This document shows, one piece after another, positions 1 through 9,400 of a stretch of 33,577 nt of DNA. The stretch's first letter is position 1. Every line of letters starts with the position of its first letter. The notes beneath the pieces were generated by a model. That model worked only from the letters and a program-made list of their open reading frames with translations. It had not been told where the DNA came from and made no database searches. Origin of the DNA: Mesotaenium endlicherianum. Taxonomy: Eukaryota > Streptophyta > Zygnematophyceae > Zygnematales > Mesotaeniaceae. A program made the position numbers and the translations under genes. The stretch covers positions 696,866 to 730,442 of the forward strand of contig WELA01008917.1 of NCBI GenBank assembly GCA_009602735.1. The letters run 5' to 3'.

Positions 1-447
1 TTTACGGCCGCCGCACGCACACGGCTCATGTCTAGTCTCCGGCAGCCCCGGGACGCGCCCGTCCCACGAGGGCAGCCCCGGCCGCGAGTCCAGCTGGCCC
101 CTCGCCGGCTGGTCCGACCCCCGCAGGAGGTCGACAGCTCCGAGCGCTCCGTTTGCACAGTCCCTTCTGCAGACATGCGCGCACGCCAGCGGGCCTACTT
201 CGACCCGCACCCCTACTTGACTCAGCATCCCAGTCTCGACCAGCTGGCCCACGCGGCCTCACACCAGACTGACCGCGCCCAACGCGACAGGTGGCAGCAG
301 CTGTGCGTGGCCTCGGCCCAACGTCAGGCCCGCGCTGTCTCTCCCACAGCCCTGCAGGATGCGCGCCTGCGGTGGCGCACCTACCAGGACCACGCACGGG
401 GGGAGCGACCGCAGCCGCTCACTGAGTATCCCCAACCTTACGCGTGA
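1..447 (+). CDS. gag-like ORF, 5' partial (3' end of the upstream ORF of the retrotransposon)
   Basis: This frame is open from the first base of the window to the stop at 445-447, so it probably began further upstream; the first ATG in view is at 28. The product is rich in Arg, Pro and Gln, with no CCHC zinc knuckle or protease motif in the visible part. Its position just upstream of the methyltransferase-Pol ORF, with both frames open together from about 221 to 447, suggests it is the C-terminal part of Gag. The downstream ORF lies in the +1 frame, so the two could be joined by a +1 frameshift as in yeast Ty3, or the downstream ORF could start independently at 359. The gag identity rests on position only. 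Confidence 0.45.
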   Translation, partial: FTAAARTRLMSSLRQPRDAPVPRGQPRPRVQLAPRRLVRPPQEVDSSERSVCTVPSADMRARQRAYFDPHPYLTQHPSLDQLAHAASHQTDRAQRDRWQQLCVASAQRQARAVSPTALQDARLRWRTYQDHARGERPQPLTEYPQPYA

Positions 448-3400
448 CTACGCAGACCATGCTGTGGCCGCCCTCCGCACGGCGCCACATCAGCACAGCG
501 CCGAGCGTACCTTCCCGCCGCCCGCTCCGCCCGGCACCCCTGCCGTGGGGTGTCGCCCACTTCCAACTCCTATCTGCGCAGACGCTCTGGACGAGCGACC
601 TGGCGGCGTCGTCCTCGTCGAGCTCTTTGCCGGCATCGCCACCGGGTTACTCACGACCTTTCAGGCCGGCATCCCGGTGCGCCGCTACGTCTACGTCGAT
701 CCCGATCCAGAGGCCCAGCAGGTGGCCCGTCGACAGATGGCATTGGGCCACGAGCGGTTCCCTGACCTCCTTCCCGCGCACGCATTCCGCCGCGCTCAGA
801 CAGACTGGCCCATGGACATCCGCGACATCACCGTCGAGCATGTCACCCGACTTGGGCCCGTTGATCTCGTCATCGCCGGTTGGGAGTGCCAGGGTTTCTC
901 TAGAGCCGGGCGTGGCAGGGCGCTCAGCGATCCCCGCACGGCCCTCTTCTGGCACTTGCTCCGCGTCCTCAACATTGTTGAGGAGCGCCAGCCGCCACAC
1001 ACACTCGCGTGGGTCCTGGAGAACGTGGCCGCACGCCACGATCGCCGTCCCGATGTTAGCGCCGACTTCGCTCTTTGCAGCAGCTACGTCGGCCGCGAGG
1101 CCGTCATCGACGCTGCCCAGATTGGTTCCTTCGCGCACCGCGTCCGCGCCTACTTCACAAACTTGGCGATGCCAGGTACTCTCGAGGCGTTGGCCGCCTC
1201 TCATCCACGTCACACACGCACCGTCGACTCCATCCTCGATGCCCCTCGTCTGGCCCAGCGCATGACGGCGCTGCCACATCCCTCCATGGCGCAGTGTGAG
1301 GTCCTGCATGACGTCACTCGCGCACTGCCAACTTTTGTCAGCCGCTATGACAGCGACGCCTTCGTCGGAGATCAGCGAGGGATGGTCATCGACCTGGAGA
1401 CTGGCATGTTTGACAGGCCACGCCCTGCAGAGATGGAGCGTGCCATGGGCTTTCCGCCGCATCTCACGCAGGTGGACGGTCTCACTGAGGTGAACCGCAT
1501 TCGCCTCTTGGGGCAGGCCATCGACGCCAACGTCCTCACGTGGATTCTGCTGCAGACGCAAGCCTTGGCGCCTCTCTACGCCGCAGCCCGGCATCCCGAG
1601 CTCCCTCGGCCTGCCGATGATATGGACGATGACTCCACGGACGATGACAATCAGACCCCGCCAGGCACGACGTGGCATCCTCAGCGCGCAGGGCCTGCAC
1701 CGCCAGAGCGCACCCGCCCCCCCTCCCCACCGCCGCGCAGGGAGGACTTCGGCTCGCTGGGGGGGGGCCGGCGGCGAGAGGAGTCCTCACAGCGACCCAG
1801 GGAGTCCCAGTCACCTTTTCTTTTTCCTCGCTCGCAGGCAGACGATTGCTTGCAGGCAGACGGTGCCAGGCAGCTGGTCGCAACTGCCACAGTGCAGATA
1901 CCCGCGGCAGGCCAAGCGCCAACCGCTGCATGGCAGGTGACACCTGTAGCACCACAGTCTACCCCAGCGGCAAAACAAGAGACTCCAGCTGCAGGTCAGG
2001 CAACGCCACCAGCTCCACCGACATGGAAGCTGGAGGGGACACTCACCAAGGCACAGGCCGCACAGTTGACGGCACTGCTGGATGGGAGGCGCAGCACCAG
2101 CTTTGCCAGCGGCATGCACGATCTCGGGCGCTACAGGGGGGACCCCATGCGGATTACCCTCTCGTCGCAGGAGCCCATTTTCCTGAAGCGTTATCGCTAC
2201 AGCCACTTCGAGGATGGCTTGATCAGCTCGCAGACAGGCAAGCTGGAGGACAGCCAACTCATTCGGGAGTTCTCCTCTCGTTATGCCGCACCCACGGTCA
2301 TGCCAGCCAAGAAGGATGCCTCGGGCAACTGGTCCGAGAAGAGGATGTGCGGTGACTATCGTAGGCTGAACGAGGTCACCGAGCAGGATAGATATCCTAT
2401 GCCGACGCCTGACGAGATCTTTGACGACATTGGCACGTGCACTTGGTTCTCAGTGCTGGATCTGCGCCAGGGCTTTAACCAGATTCCCATCGCCGAGGAG
2501 GACCAGCATAAGACGGCGTTCTGGGGAGCACAGCGGCTCTACGAGTGGGTGGTGATGCCGTTCGGGTTGAAGAACGCGCCAGCTACCTTTCAGAGGGTGA
2601 TGGATAAGGAGCTGGTCGGTCTGTCCTTTGCCCGATGCTACATCGATGACGTGCTCGTCTTCAGTCAGACGTTTGAGGAGCACGTGGTGCACATCACTGC
2701 CGTCCTGGACCGCTTGGAGGCCGCTGGGCTCAAGTGCCATCCAGGCAAGTGCACCTTTGGGACCCGCGAGGTGGAATACCTTGGCCACCTGCTCTCCTCC
2801 AGCGGCTTGGCACCCCAGCTGGCGAAGATCTCGGCCATCACAGGCATCCCACCTCCTACAGATCTCTCGCAGCTGCGGGCCTTCCTCGGCATCGCCAACT
2901 ACTACCGCCGCTTCGTGCCAGGGTTCAGCGAGCTAGCCAAGCCGCTCAACGACTTGCTCCGCAAGGGCGTTGCCTACGTGTGGGGACCAGAGCAGCAGGC
3001 GGCATTCGATAAGCTCAAGGAGCTGCTGGTGAGCGCTCCTGTGCTTCGGCGTCCTGACTACGCGAAGCCCTTCATCCTCCACACCGACTGGTCGCAGGCA
3101 GGGCTGGGCGCTGTGCTGGTGCAGGAGCATGACGGCTTCGAGCATGTGGTGGCCTACGCCAGCCGCAGCAACAACCGCGCGGAAGGCAACTACGGCTCCT
3201 ACGAGGGGGAGTGCCTGGCAGCGGTCTGGGCGATCGTGCACTTCAGGCACTATCTCTACGGCACGCACTTCCGCCTGGTCACCGACCATCAGCCACTTAA
3301 GTGGCTCATGACGTCGGAGCGCTTGACCGGCAAGTACGCACGGTGGGCGCTTATCTTGCAGGAGTACACCTTCGACGTGCACCACCGTCCAGGCTCGACC

Positions 3401-5119
3401 AACCTGGACGCTGACGGTCTCAGCCGTAACCCGCTGCCCTCCTCGAGGGATCTCACTGTGGCCCGCCACGATGAGGATGAGCCGGTGGCCTGGCACGCGG
3501 CGGCCTTCCTGGCCTTCACCGTGGACGGCGATGTGCGACCCGCAGGGCTCACTAGCCTGGACATGGTGACCGTCACCACTCGGCGATTGGCCCTGGCAGC
3601 GGCAGAGGATCAGGACAGCTGGCAGCGCGGTCCCGAGGACGTGTGGGACGACGCCCCAGTGCTGCAGTACGTCACGGCCAAGGAGTTGGCACCCGATGTC
3701 AGCGCACGCGAGCGCGACCGCATCCTCAGGCGCAGCCGCGACTTCATTTTCATGGAGGGGCGCGTGCGGCGCGTGATGGCGGACGGCTCCGTCCTGGTGG
3801 TCCCTGAGCCTGCCATACGCAGTCAGCTGGTGCGCCGAGTGCACGAGTCCCTCGGGCACTTCGGTGTCAAGCGCACCCTCAGTCTTCTTCAGGCCGAGTA
3901 CTGGTGGCACGGCATGACTAAGGTCGTCGCCGCTGTCGTCAGCAGCTGCACTCTCTGCGACCGTGTGCGCTCGAGCTTCACAGCGCGCACCGTTGCCCTC
4001 AGCCCCCTTCCTATTCAGGGGCTGTTCTACAGGTGGTCGCTTGACTTGGCTGGAGAGCTGCCCAAGTCTCGCCAGGGCAACCTCTACGTCTTGGTGATGA
4101 TTGAGCACATGTCCAAGTGGATCGAGCTCGTGCCCTTGCCCAGCAAGGCCAGTGAGGGGATCGCTCAGGCCTTCCTCAATCAGGTCCTTAGCCGTTTTGG
4201 CGGCTGCGCTGAGGTGCTGACCGACCAGGGCAAGGAGTTCCAGGGCAGCTTTCAGAAGCTGCTGGAGCGCTCTATGATCGACCACCGCACCACCTCCCGC
4301 GATCATCCTCAGGCTGACGGCCTCGCCGAGCGCATGGTGCAGACCGTCAAGCTAGGGTTGCGGAAGTACTGCCTTGCCCACGATCGTACCTACTGGGACG
4401 ACGCCCTCCCTTGGCTGGCGATGGGGTACAGGTTCAGTAAGCAGGCCTCCCTGGCCTCGCACTCTCCCTACTTCCTTCTCTACGGCCGACAGCCCATCCT
4501 GCCAGCAGCAGCCAGAACTGTGGCCGAGAACGTCTTGGACTTGGACAGTCCCGAGACATGGAGTGCTCTTATCGGGCAGCGTGCTCAGCTCTTTCGGCGC
4601 CTGATGCCCATGGCCATGGATAACCTCAGCATCGCACAGCATCGCGACACACTGAGGTACGCCATGACTCGTGGAGGAGCCTATCATCCGCGGGTGTTGC
4701 AGTTTTCCGCAGGTGACTTCGTGTACCTGCGACGCCAGACGAAGAACACCCTCGACACCAGCAGCTCGCCGGTCATCCTGCGCGTCAAGCGTGCCTTGGC
4801 GTCAGGCGTCCTGGAGCTGGAAGGCGCAGATGGCCGTCTTCACAAGGACCACACGAAGAACTGTGGGCCGTGCCATCTTCCTAACCTGGACTTGCAGGTC
4901 CGTCCCCGCGACGCGCGGCCGCCCAAGGACTGGGCGTGCCAGATCTGTCACAGCACTGGCCAGGAGGCCAAGATGCTGCTTTGCGACAGCTGCAACCTCG
5001 GCTTCCACATCGGCTGCCTCGACCCGCCGCTGGCCCGCGTGCCCGCTGACGACTGGTTCTGCGAAGACTGCACTGAGCTAGCCTTAGGCAGCGTACACAG
5101 CCCATCAGCTAGAGGCTGA
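359..5119 (+). CDS. Methyltransferase-Pol polyprotein: C5-DNA methyltransferase, reverse transcriptase, RNase H, integrase, PHD finger
   Basis: The frame is open from about 221; the first ATG is at 359 (1,586 codons). Residues about 84-420 form a C5-cytosine methyltransferase: motif I FAGIATG (90-96), motif IV ECQGFS with candidate nucleophile Cys177, ENV (221-223), an HRVR motif-VIII-like stretch, motif IX around ERAMGFP, and a GQAIDANV motif-X-like end. A Pro-, Ala- and Gln-rich linker (about 425-580) follows. The Ty3/gypsy RT has catalytic Asp701 and YIDD (761-764); RNase H has Asp910 in HTDWS. Integrase has the HHCC zinc site (His1162, His1167, Cys1197, Cys1200) and DDE residues Asp1229, Asp1289 and Glu1324. 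The C-terminus carries a C4HC3 PHD finger (Cys1527 to Cys1571) where chromoviruses carry a chromodomain. No aspartic-protease DSG/DTG motif is evident. The methyltransferase would act on cytosines in DNA; the other enzymes copy and insert the element. Confidence 0.93.
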   Translation: MRACGGAPTRTTHGGSDRSRSLSIPNLTRDYADHAVAALRTAPHQHSAERTFPPPAPPGTPAVGCRPLPTPICADALDERPGGVVLVELFAGIATGLLTTFQAGIPVRRYVYVDPDPEAQQVARRQMALGHERFPDLLPAHAFRRAQTDWPMDIRDITVEHVTRLGPVDLVIAGWECQGFSRAGRGRALSDPRTALFWHLLRVLNIVEERQPPHTLAWVLENVAARHDRRPDVSADFALCSSYVGREAVIDAAQIGSFAHRVRAYFTNLAMPGTLEALAASHPRHTRTVDSILDAPRLAQRMTALPHPSMAQCEVLHDVTRALPTFVSRYDSDAFVGDQRGMVIDLETGMFDRPRPAEMERAMGFPPHLTQVDGLTEVNRIRLLGQAIDANVLTWILLQTQALAPLYAAARHPELPRPADDMDDDSTDDDNQTPPGTTWHPQRAGPAPPERTRPPSPPPRREDFGSLGGGRRREESSQRPRESQSPFLFPRSQADDCLQADGARQLVATATVQIPAAGQAPTAAWQVTPVAPQSTPAAKQETPAAGQATPPAPPTWKLEGTLTKAQAAQLTALLDGRRSTSFASGMHDLGRYRGDPMRITLSSQEPIFLKRYRYSHFEDGLISSQTGKLEDSQLIREFSSRYAAPTVMPAKKDASGNWSEKRMCGDYRRLNEVTEQDRYPMPTPDEIFDDIGTCTWFSVLDLRQGFNQIPIAEEDQHKTAFWGAQRLYEWVVMPFGLKNAPATFQRVMDKELVGLSFARCYIDDVLVFSQTFEEHVVHITAVLDRLEAAGLKCHPGKCTFGTREVEYLGHLLSSSGLAPQLAKISAITGIPPPTDLSQLRAFLGIANYYRRFVPGFSELAKPLNDLLRKGVAYVWGPEQQAAFDKLKELLVSAPVLRRPDYAKPFILHTDWSQAGLGAVLVQEHDGFEHVVAYASRSNNRAEGNYGSYEGECLAAVWAIVHFRHYLYGTHFRLVTDHQPLKWLMTSERLTGKYARWALILQEYTFDVHHRPGSTNLDADGLSRNPLPSSRDLTVARHDEDEPVAWHAAAFLAFTVDGDVRPAGLTSLDMVTVTTRRLALAAAEDQDSWQRGPEDVWDDAPVLQYVTAKELAPDVSARERDRILRRSRDFIFMEGRVRRVMADGSVLVVPEPAIRSQLVRRVHESLGHFGVKRTLSLLQAEYWWHGMTKVVAAVVSSCTLCDRVRSSFTARTVALSPLPIQGLFYRWSLDLAGELPKSRQGNLYVLVMIEHMSKWIELVPLPSKASEGIAQAFLNQVLSRFGGCAEVLTDQGKEFQGSFQKLLERSMIDHRTTSRDHPQADGLAERMVQTVKLGLRKYCLAHDRTYWDDALPWLAMGYRFSKQASLASHSPYFLLYGRQPILPAAARTVAENVLDLDSPETWSALIGQRAQLFRRLMPMAMDNLSIAQHRDTLRYAMTRGGAYHPRVLQFSAGDFVYLRRQTKNTLDTSSSPVILRVKRALASGVLELEGADGRLHKDHTKNCGPCHLPNLDLQVRPRDARPPKDWACQICHSTGQEAKMLLCDSCNLGFHIGCLDPPLARVPADDWFCEDCTELALGSVHSPSARG

Positions 5120-5121
5120 GA

Positions 5122-5134
5122 GCTGGGGGGGGAA
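5122..5134 (+). other. Polypurine tract of the retrotransposon
   Basis: A run of eight G with flanking A residues starts a few bases after the Pol stop and ends where the 137-bp repeated sequence begins. This is where an LTR element keeps the RNase H-resistant primer for plus-strand synthesis, and it supports the view that the following sequence is LTR. Confidence 0.6.
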
Positions 5135-5269
5135 TTAAAACATTTGACGCTTGACTCCCTTTTTGGCTATAAAGCCATTTGTATTATAGACTTCATTGCA
5201 GCAAAGCCTGCTTGTCTATTGTGTGTTGCTTATGCCGACAAGGCGCACCCGATCTCTTAACGCACGACA
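5133..5269 (+). repeat. 137-bp direct repeat, copy A (probable 3' LTR or its start)
   Basis: Starts at AATTAAAACA right after the polypurine tract and ends at CGCACGACA. A second copy lies at 6271-6407 with one difference (T here, C there, in the GTGTGYTGCT stretch). It contains a TATA-like GGCTATAAAGCC core near 5166-5177. It ends in CA but does not start with TG, so the LTR border is uncertain; a 137-bp LTR would be very short. Confidence 0.75.
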
Positions 5270-6270
5270 GCTGTCATGATTTATTGAGTCGAGGTTGCCG
5301 CACGAAACCGAGCTCCACATGTGTGAACCATCAACCTAGGAAGGCCGACTTTGCATAGACTTTACGCATCCATACGTTGACCTTTTCTCAATTTCCAAGT
5401 CACCAAAGTGTAGCGCGTCGAGTCACCTTCCGAATGGCACCGGGTTCGCGTCATTTGGTCAAGTATCGAGCGAGATATGAGCGATCTAGTCCGCGTCACC
5501 TACCGGCCCCTAGCGGATCCTCACCAAAGGGCAATTTGTGTTTCAATGTGCACATTCTTGCCTATTCGTGACCCCCTAAAACCCCTAGCTTGTGCGCACA
5601 AATCCGCGAGCCCCTTAGCCTACATAAGCTTTGCATTTCCATAGTATATGTGCATCATTGAGGCTATAACTTGGTGACTGCATCACCTACTCCTAGAGGA
5701 AGCTTCCTCAATTTTCAGATCCACTTTTGAGGCGCTATCTAGGTAGAATCACCCAAGGTAAGCTCGGCCAATGAGGGACACGTAGCATATCCTACGCACC
5801 TTGCTTTGATTGGTTTGAGTTATGCTTAGCCTATAGGAGTGCTAGTACATGCCTTGTACACATTAGTGGACATAGGAGAGCCTCCTAGAGTGACTACATG
5901 CATTGGATCCGCCGCGTAACCCGCCGGATTTCCAGGAGTATAAATACTAGAGATGTCCCTAGAAGAGACATCTTTTAGAAGTCCATTATGCCAGGTGTAA
6001 GTAACAGAGATTATCAGTAAAGTTCATACTTTTATCTCTTGTGCTTTCAGGACCACTGAGTTACTCTCTTGTGAAGAGCAAGCCCTCCAGGCTTCCAGTC
6101 ACTTGAAGAACTTCACAAGTGGTGAGCAAAGTCACAGCTTAAGCCCTTGCCATAGGACTACTCTGAAGATCATGATGTGCTTCCAGTGATCTTTTGGGCC
6201 ATACTTCATTAGTTGTTTTCCTACCAGATTACAGTCTTGAGGTGCTCACTCTGGAGAGTACACATACCTT
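5270..6270. other. Spacer between the two 137-bp repeats, no gene seen
   Basis: About 1.0 kb without a convincing ORF. Around 5930-6060 there is a promoter-like arrangement on the plus strand: a TATAAATA box near 5940, an imperfect palindrome around AGATGTCCCTAGAAGAGACATCT, and further on a GTAAGT and a pyrimidine-rich TTTCAG. This may be the rest of a long LTR, or a separate insertion flanked by the 137-bp copies. Confidence 0.4.
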
Positions 6271-6407
6271 AATTAAAACATTTGACGCTTGACTCCCTTT
6301 TTGGCTATAAAGCCATTTGTATTATAGACTTCATTGCAGCAAAGCCTGCTTGTCTATTGTGTGCTGCTTATGCCGACAAGGCGCACCCGATCTCTTAACG
6401 CACGACA
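6271..6407 (+). repeat. 137-bp direct repeat, copy B
   Basis: Matches 5133-5269 at all but one position. No polypurine tract precedes it and the bases flanking it do not form an obvious target-site duplication. It could be a solo or truncated LTR, or the truncated second unit of a tandem duplication with a period of 1,138 bp. Confidence 0.75.
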
Positions 6408-9400
6408 TCAATAGGAATAGCAAAAGGATGCTATATTAATGAACATCATAGCTGCTTAAACATCAATCAATTACTTTGTCTCTATTAACATTATTATTGT
6501 TTCAAGTAAGCTGCCCTCTTGTTGTGCTGTCACTTATGGGACACACAATTATTGCATGTGACTGTTGTTCTTTTGCCTTCTCTAAGTGAGACAATTCTGT
6601 TAGTGTGATCTCTTATATATTGTAGGAATCCCCTTTAATTATTATTGAGAGAAATCTTAACCCATCAATACACAACGTAGCCTTTTTAATCGCTATACTC
6701 ACTTACTATCGTTTTCACAATCTCAAGTCCCGCAGAGTTCAATGTCCAATATTCACCAGCATAATACATTATGATGCAACTTGAGTGTTGGAGCCCATAG
6801 ACTTCAAAAAGCGTCTACGGATCCAATATTCTTTTCCAAAGCTCGCAGTTCAAAATCTTATGGCCGACCATTCAATTGCAGAAGGTTAAAAATATTCTTC
6901 ATAATGCTTTTCTAACATATGGGCCCCATCTGAAATCTGCTGTTAGAAAGGCAACAGTATGTCCACTATGAAACCTACCGCAGTCGACTTGAAAGCCGAC
7001 ATGGGACCCGACATCCAATCCAACTTTTGTTGATTGATTTTGCCTACTTTGCCACTTACACGATGTAAGGGTGTTGCCACTTAGTAAATAATATAAGTGA
7101 CTAATTCTTATTCATCTACGATTACTCCCACGCAATAATTTGACAAACATTGACATCAATCAACCTATTGTCTTAGGGAGGCAAACCAAACTCTTGCTTC
7201 CAGATTTTATTCTTGTGCTGGTTCTTTGGGTGCACTTGGATCTTCGTGCACAAATCGACCGCGCCAATCGACGACTCTCAAGGTGTTACACACTGTTTGT
7301 CTTGATGTTGGACTCTTCCAACTTTAAGTCTTATAAGGCCGTCCCAAAGAAGTCATGCGCAATACAAGCTTCGATGTAAAAGGTTACCTCATGTGAAACT
7401 TCTTCCTTCTCAACGCTTATATTTTGGGTACTAGCATCTTCCATGTTTGCGGCGAAGAAGATATCCATGCTCGAGTGCTTTATATAGATGACTTAAAGAA
7501 TAAGTTCTCACACTACAATGTGTTTGATATGTGCAAATTGTAACTTGGAGGCTGGAGGTTTTTGGCATACGCAATAATTGAGGGGTACTATCAATGCGAA
7601 TACCTAGTAATTCCTGCAAGAACCCTTGAATTCCTATAGGTGCTGGTTAACGGCGTCCATGGTAGCATGGAAGTTACACTGAGTGTCTTTGACTAAGTGA
7701 TACCTATACACTATGGGGTCTAGGGAGGGAAACCCAACTTAAAATGTGGGAAGAAATAACGAAGAACTACAAAAAAATCTCTAGTTCCGCAAAAACTCAT
7801 GTTGGGTAAAAGTAACACAAATATTCAATAAAATGCAATGAGATGCTCAATATTGGAAAGTGTAATGAATCAGTATATTGGTTGATATAATAATCATTTA
7901 AATATAATGGTTAAATAAGTTCAGCCTGCTGAACTTTAGTTAATATTGAATCTGCTGGACTTTATTAAATAATCAGTTTAATGACTCAGCCGTGGGCAGC
8001 AGGCTGAAGTCAACTTAGGTCAGCTGGCTGACACATTCTTTGACAGCCAGCTGACTTTCGTACTCGGTAGCAGCGAACTGCCTAGATACGCACTTAAGTG
8101 TGGTGTGCTAGATGAATGGCCAGATGACATCCTTCGAATGGATGGCGATTCGGGATGATAGGAGATGGCGGTGGATTTGGTTAACCCGAGGTCCTACCAA
8201 CGTGGTTAACTCCCGGGTAGGCGGTGCCATCGCACTGGCCGTTGAACAGTAAACTCATTCCATGTACATATGCTAGGATTGCTTTTGAGTTCGGCATTCG
8301 GAAGCGAGGCCAACTCTCTGGTACTGCTTACTGAGAGAGATCTGAATCCAAGGCGAGAAGCCATTGATATGCACTGTCTCCTAGCCTTGCTTATGTGTGA
8401 GTTTACTAATTGCATTATTGATGCTAGTTTACTTCCATTTGACTTACGAGTATTGTCCACTGCTAGTGTATTGTCTTTTGCTGTTTAATCAATCAACAGA
8501 AAATACCATAAAGGTTACTTGCTGATATAAAGATCTTCATTAATTATTAATCGCCTTTTTAGTAAGACGATTCCTTTCAGAAAGCTATTCAAAAATTAAA
8601 AAACCTGGAAAAGTAGCCAAGTATTTAGTGAAGTTCTTGGAAAAATCCAAAGGCACTCCAAACCTTAGGCAGGTTTCCCTTCCATGCAGACAGGGACAAG
8701 CAACAAAGCAACATAAGCCATTGACATATCATTTAAAAATGCCACCTGGCGCTGAAGTGGATTCTAGGTGCTTGTTAATCTGAAAAATTTCTTCAGGGTG
8801 CTCCAGGTCACCTCCAGGACATCTCTAGGGTGCTCTAGGGCAGCTCGAGGGTGCTTGAGGGCACTCGTGAGTCATAATTTGAGGGTGCTCCTTGTTCAAA
8901 GAGTCGAGGGCACTTGAGTTGAGGATCTTCGAGGGCGTGGACCAGCGTGGACGGAAGCAGGTGAGGAGGGAGACTGATATCTGTAGATATCCACGTCGAA
9001 ATTTGTAGGGTGCGGCGAACCTTTTTCATCCCACAAAAACAAACTCAATAGGGAGCAACGAGCAGACAAGAGGCTCGTGTATTAAAAAGAGACAACGGAA
9101 GAGATTCAAAGTGCCCTAGCTCTCTATGTAGACTGCCCAAGTTCGCCCAAGTTTGCCCCATGCACAAAATAGTTGCCCCTAAAGGGCAATCAGGACCAAT
9201 CAGCACAAACGGCTGCAACTGGCCACCACGGGGAAACAAATGAGCCTACGCCAGGCGCACGCCCCACGCACGCCATTGAAAAGTAGGACTACATAATTTT
9301 GCTTCTAGGTGTTGGCGAAGAGAGACGCCCCACTCCAGCGACCAGATCTCTGTTGCATGCATGCAAATCGCACGAGGACGCCTCCAGCCTTGGCAGAGAG

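Larger units (their letters stand above)
1..5269 (+). mobile_element. Ty3/gypsy LTR retrotransposon carrying a DNA methyltransferase, 5'-truncated by the window edge
   Basis: The element is recognised from the order methyltransferase, reverse transcriptase, RNase H, integrase, PHD finger in one ORF, with RT before integrase as in Ty3/gypsy. The window opens inside a gag-like ORF, so the 5' LTR and primer-binding site are not visible. A G-rich polypurine tract follows the stop codon and leads into a 137-bp sequence with a TATA-like box, probably all or the start of the 3' LTR. Every catalytic motif checked in RT, RNase H and integrase is intact and the 4.7-kb ORF has no stop, so the copy looks young and possibly functional. 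Gypsy elements with captured cytosine methyltransferases are known from Klebsormidium and Symbiodinium; whether this is one of those families cannot be decided here. Confidence 0.9.

Noticed and set aside
647-1678. 343-codon minus-strand frame opposite the methyltransferase
   Set aside because: Antisense shadow of a motif-confirmed coding region; no recognisable motifs.
2933-4306. 457-codon open frame on the minus strand opposite the RT/integrase region
   Set aside because: It lies fully antisense to an ORF with intact catalytic motifs and has no domain of its own; GC-rich third positions create such frames.
7140-7379. 79-codon plus-strand ORF in AT-rich DNA
   Set aside because: No motif, splice context or biased codon use; likely chance.
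7431-7619. Possible copia RT/RNase H terminus on the minus strand
   Set aside because: A KHI...DIFFAANME likeness appears only in a frame with several stops; too weak to annotate as an element.
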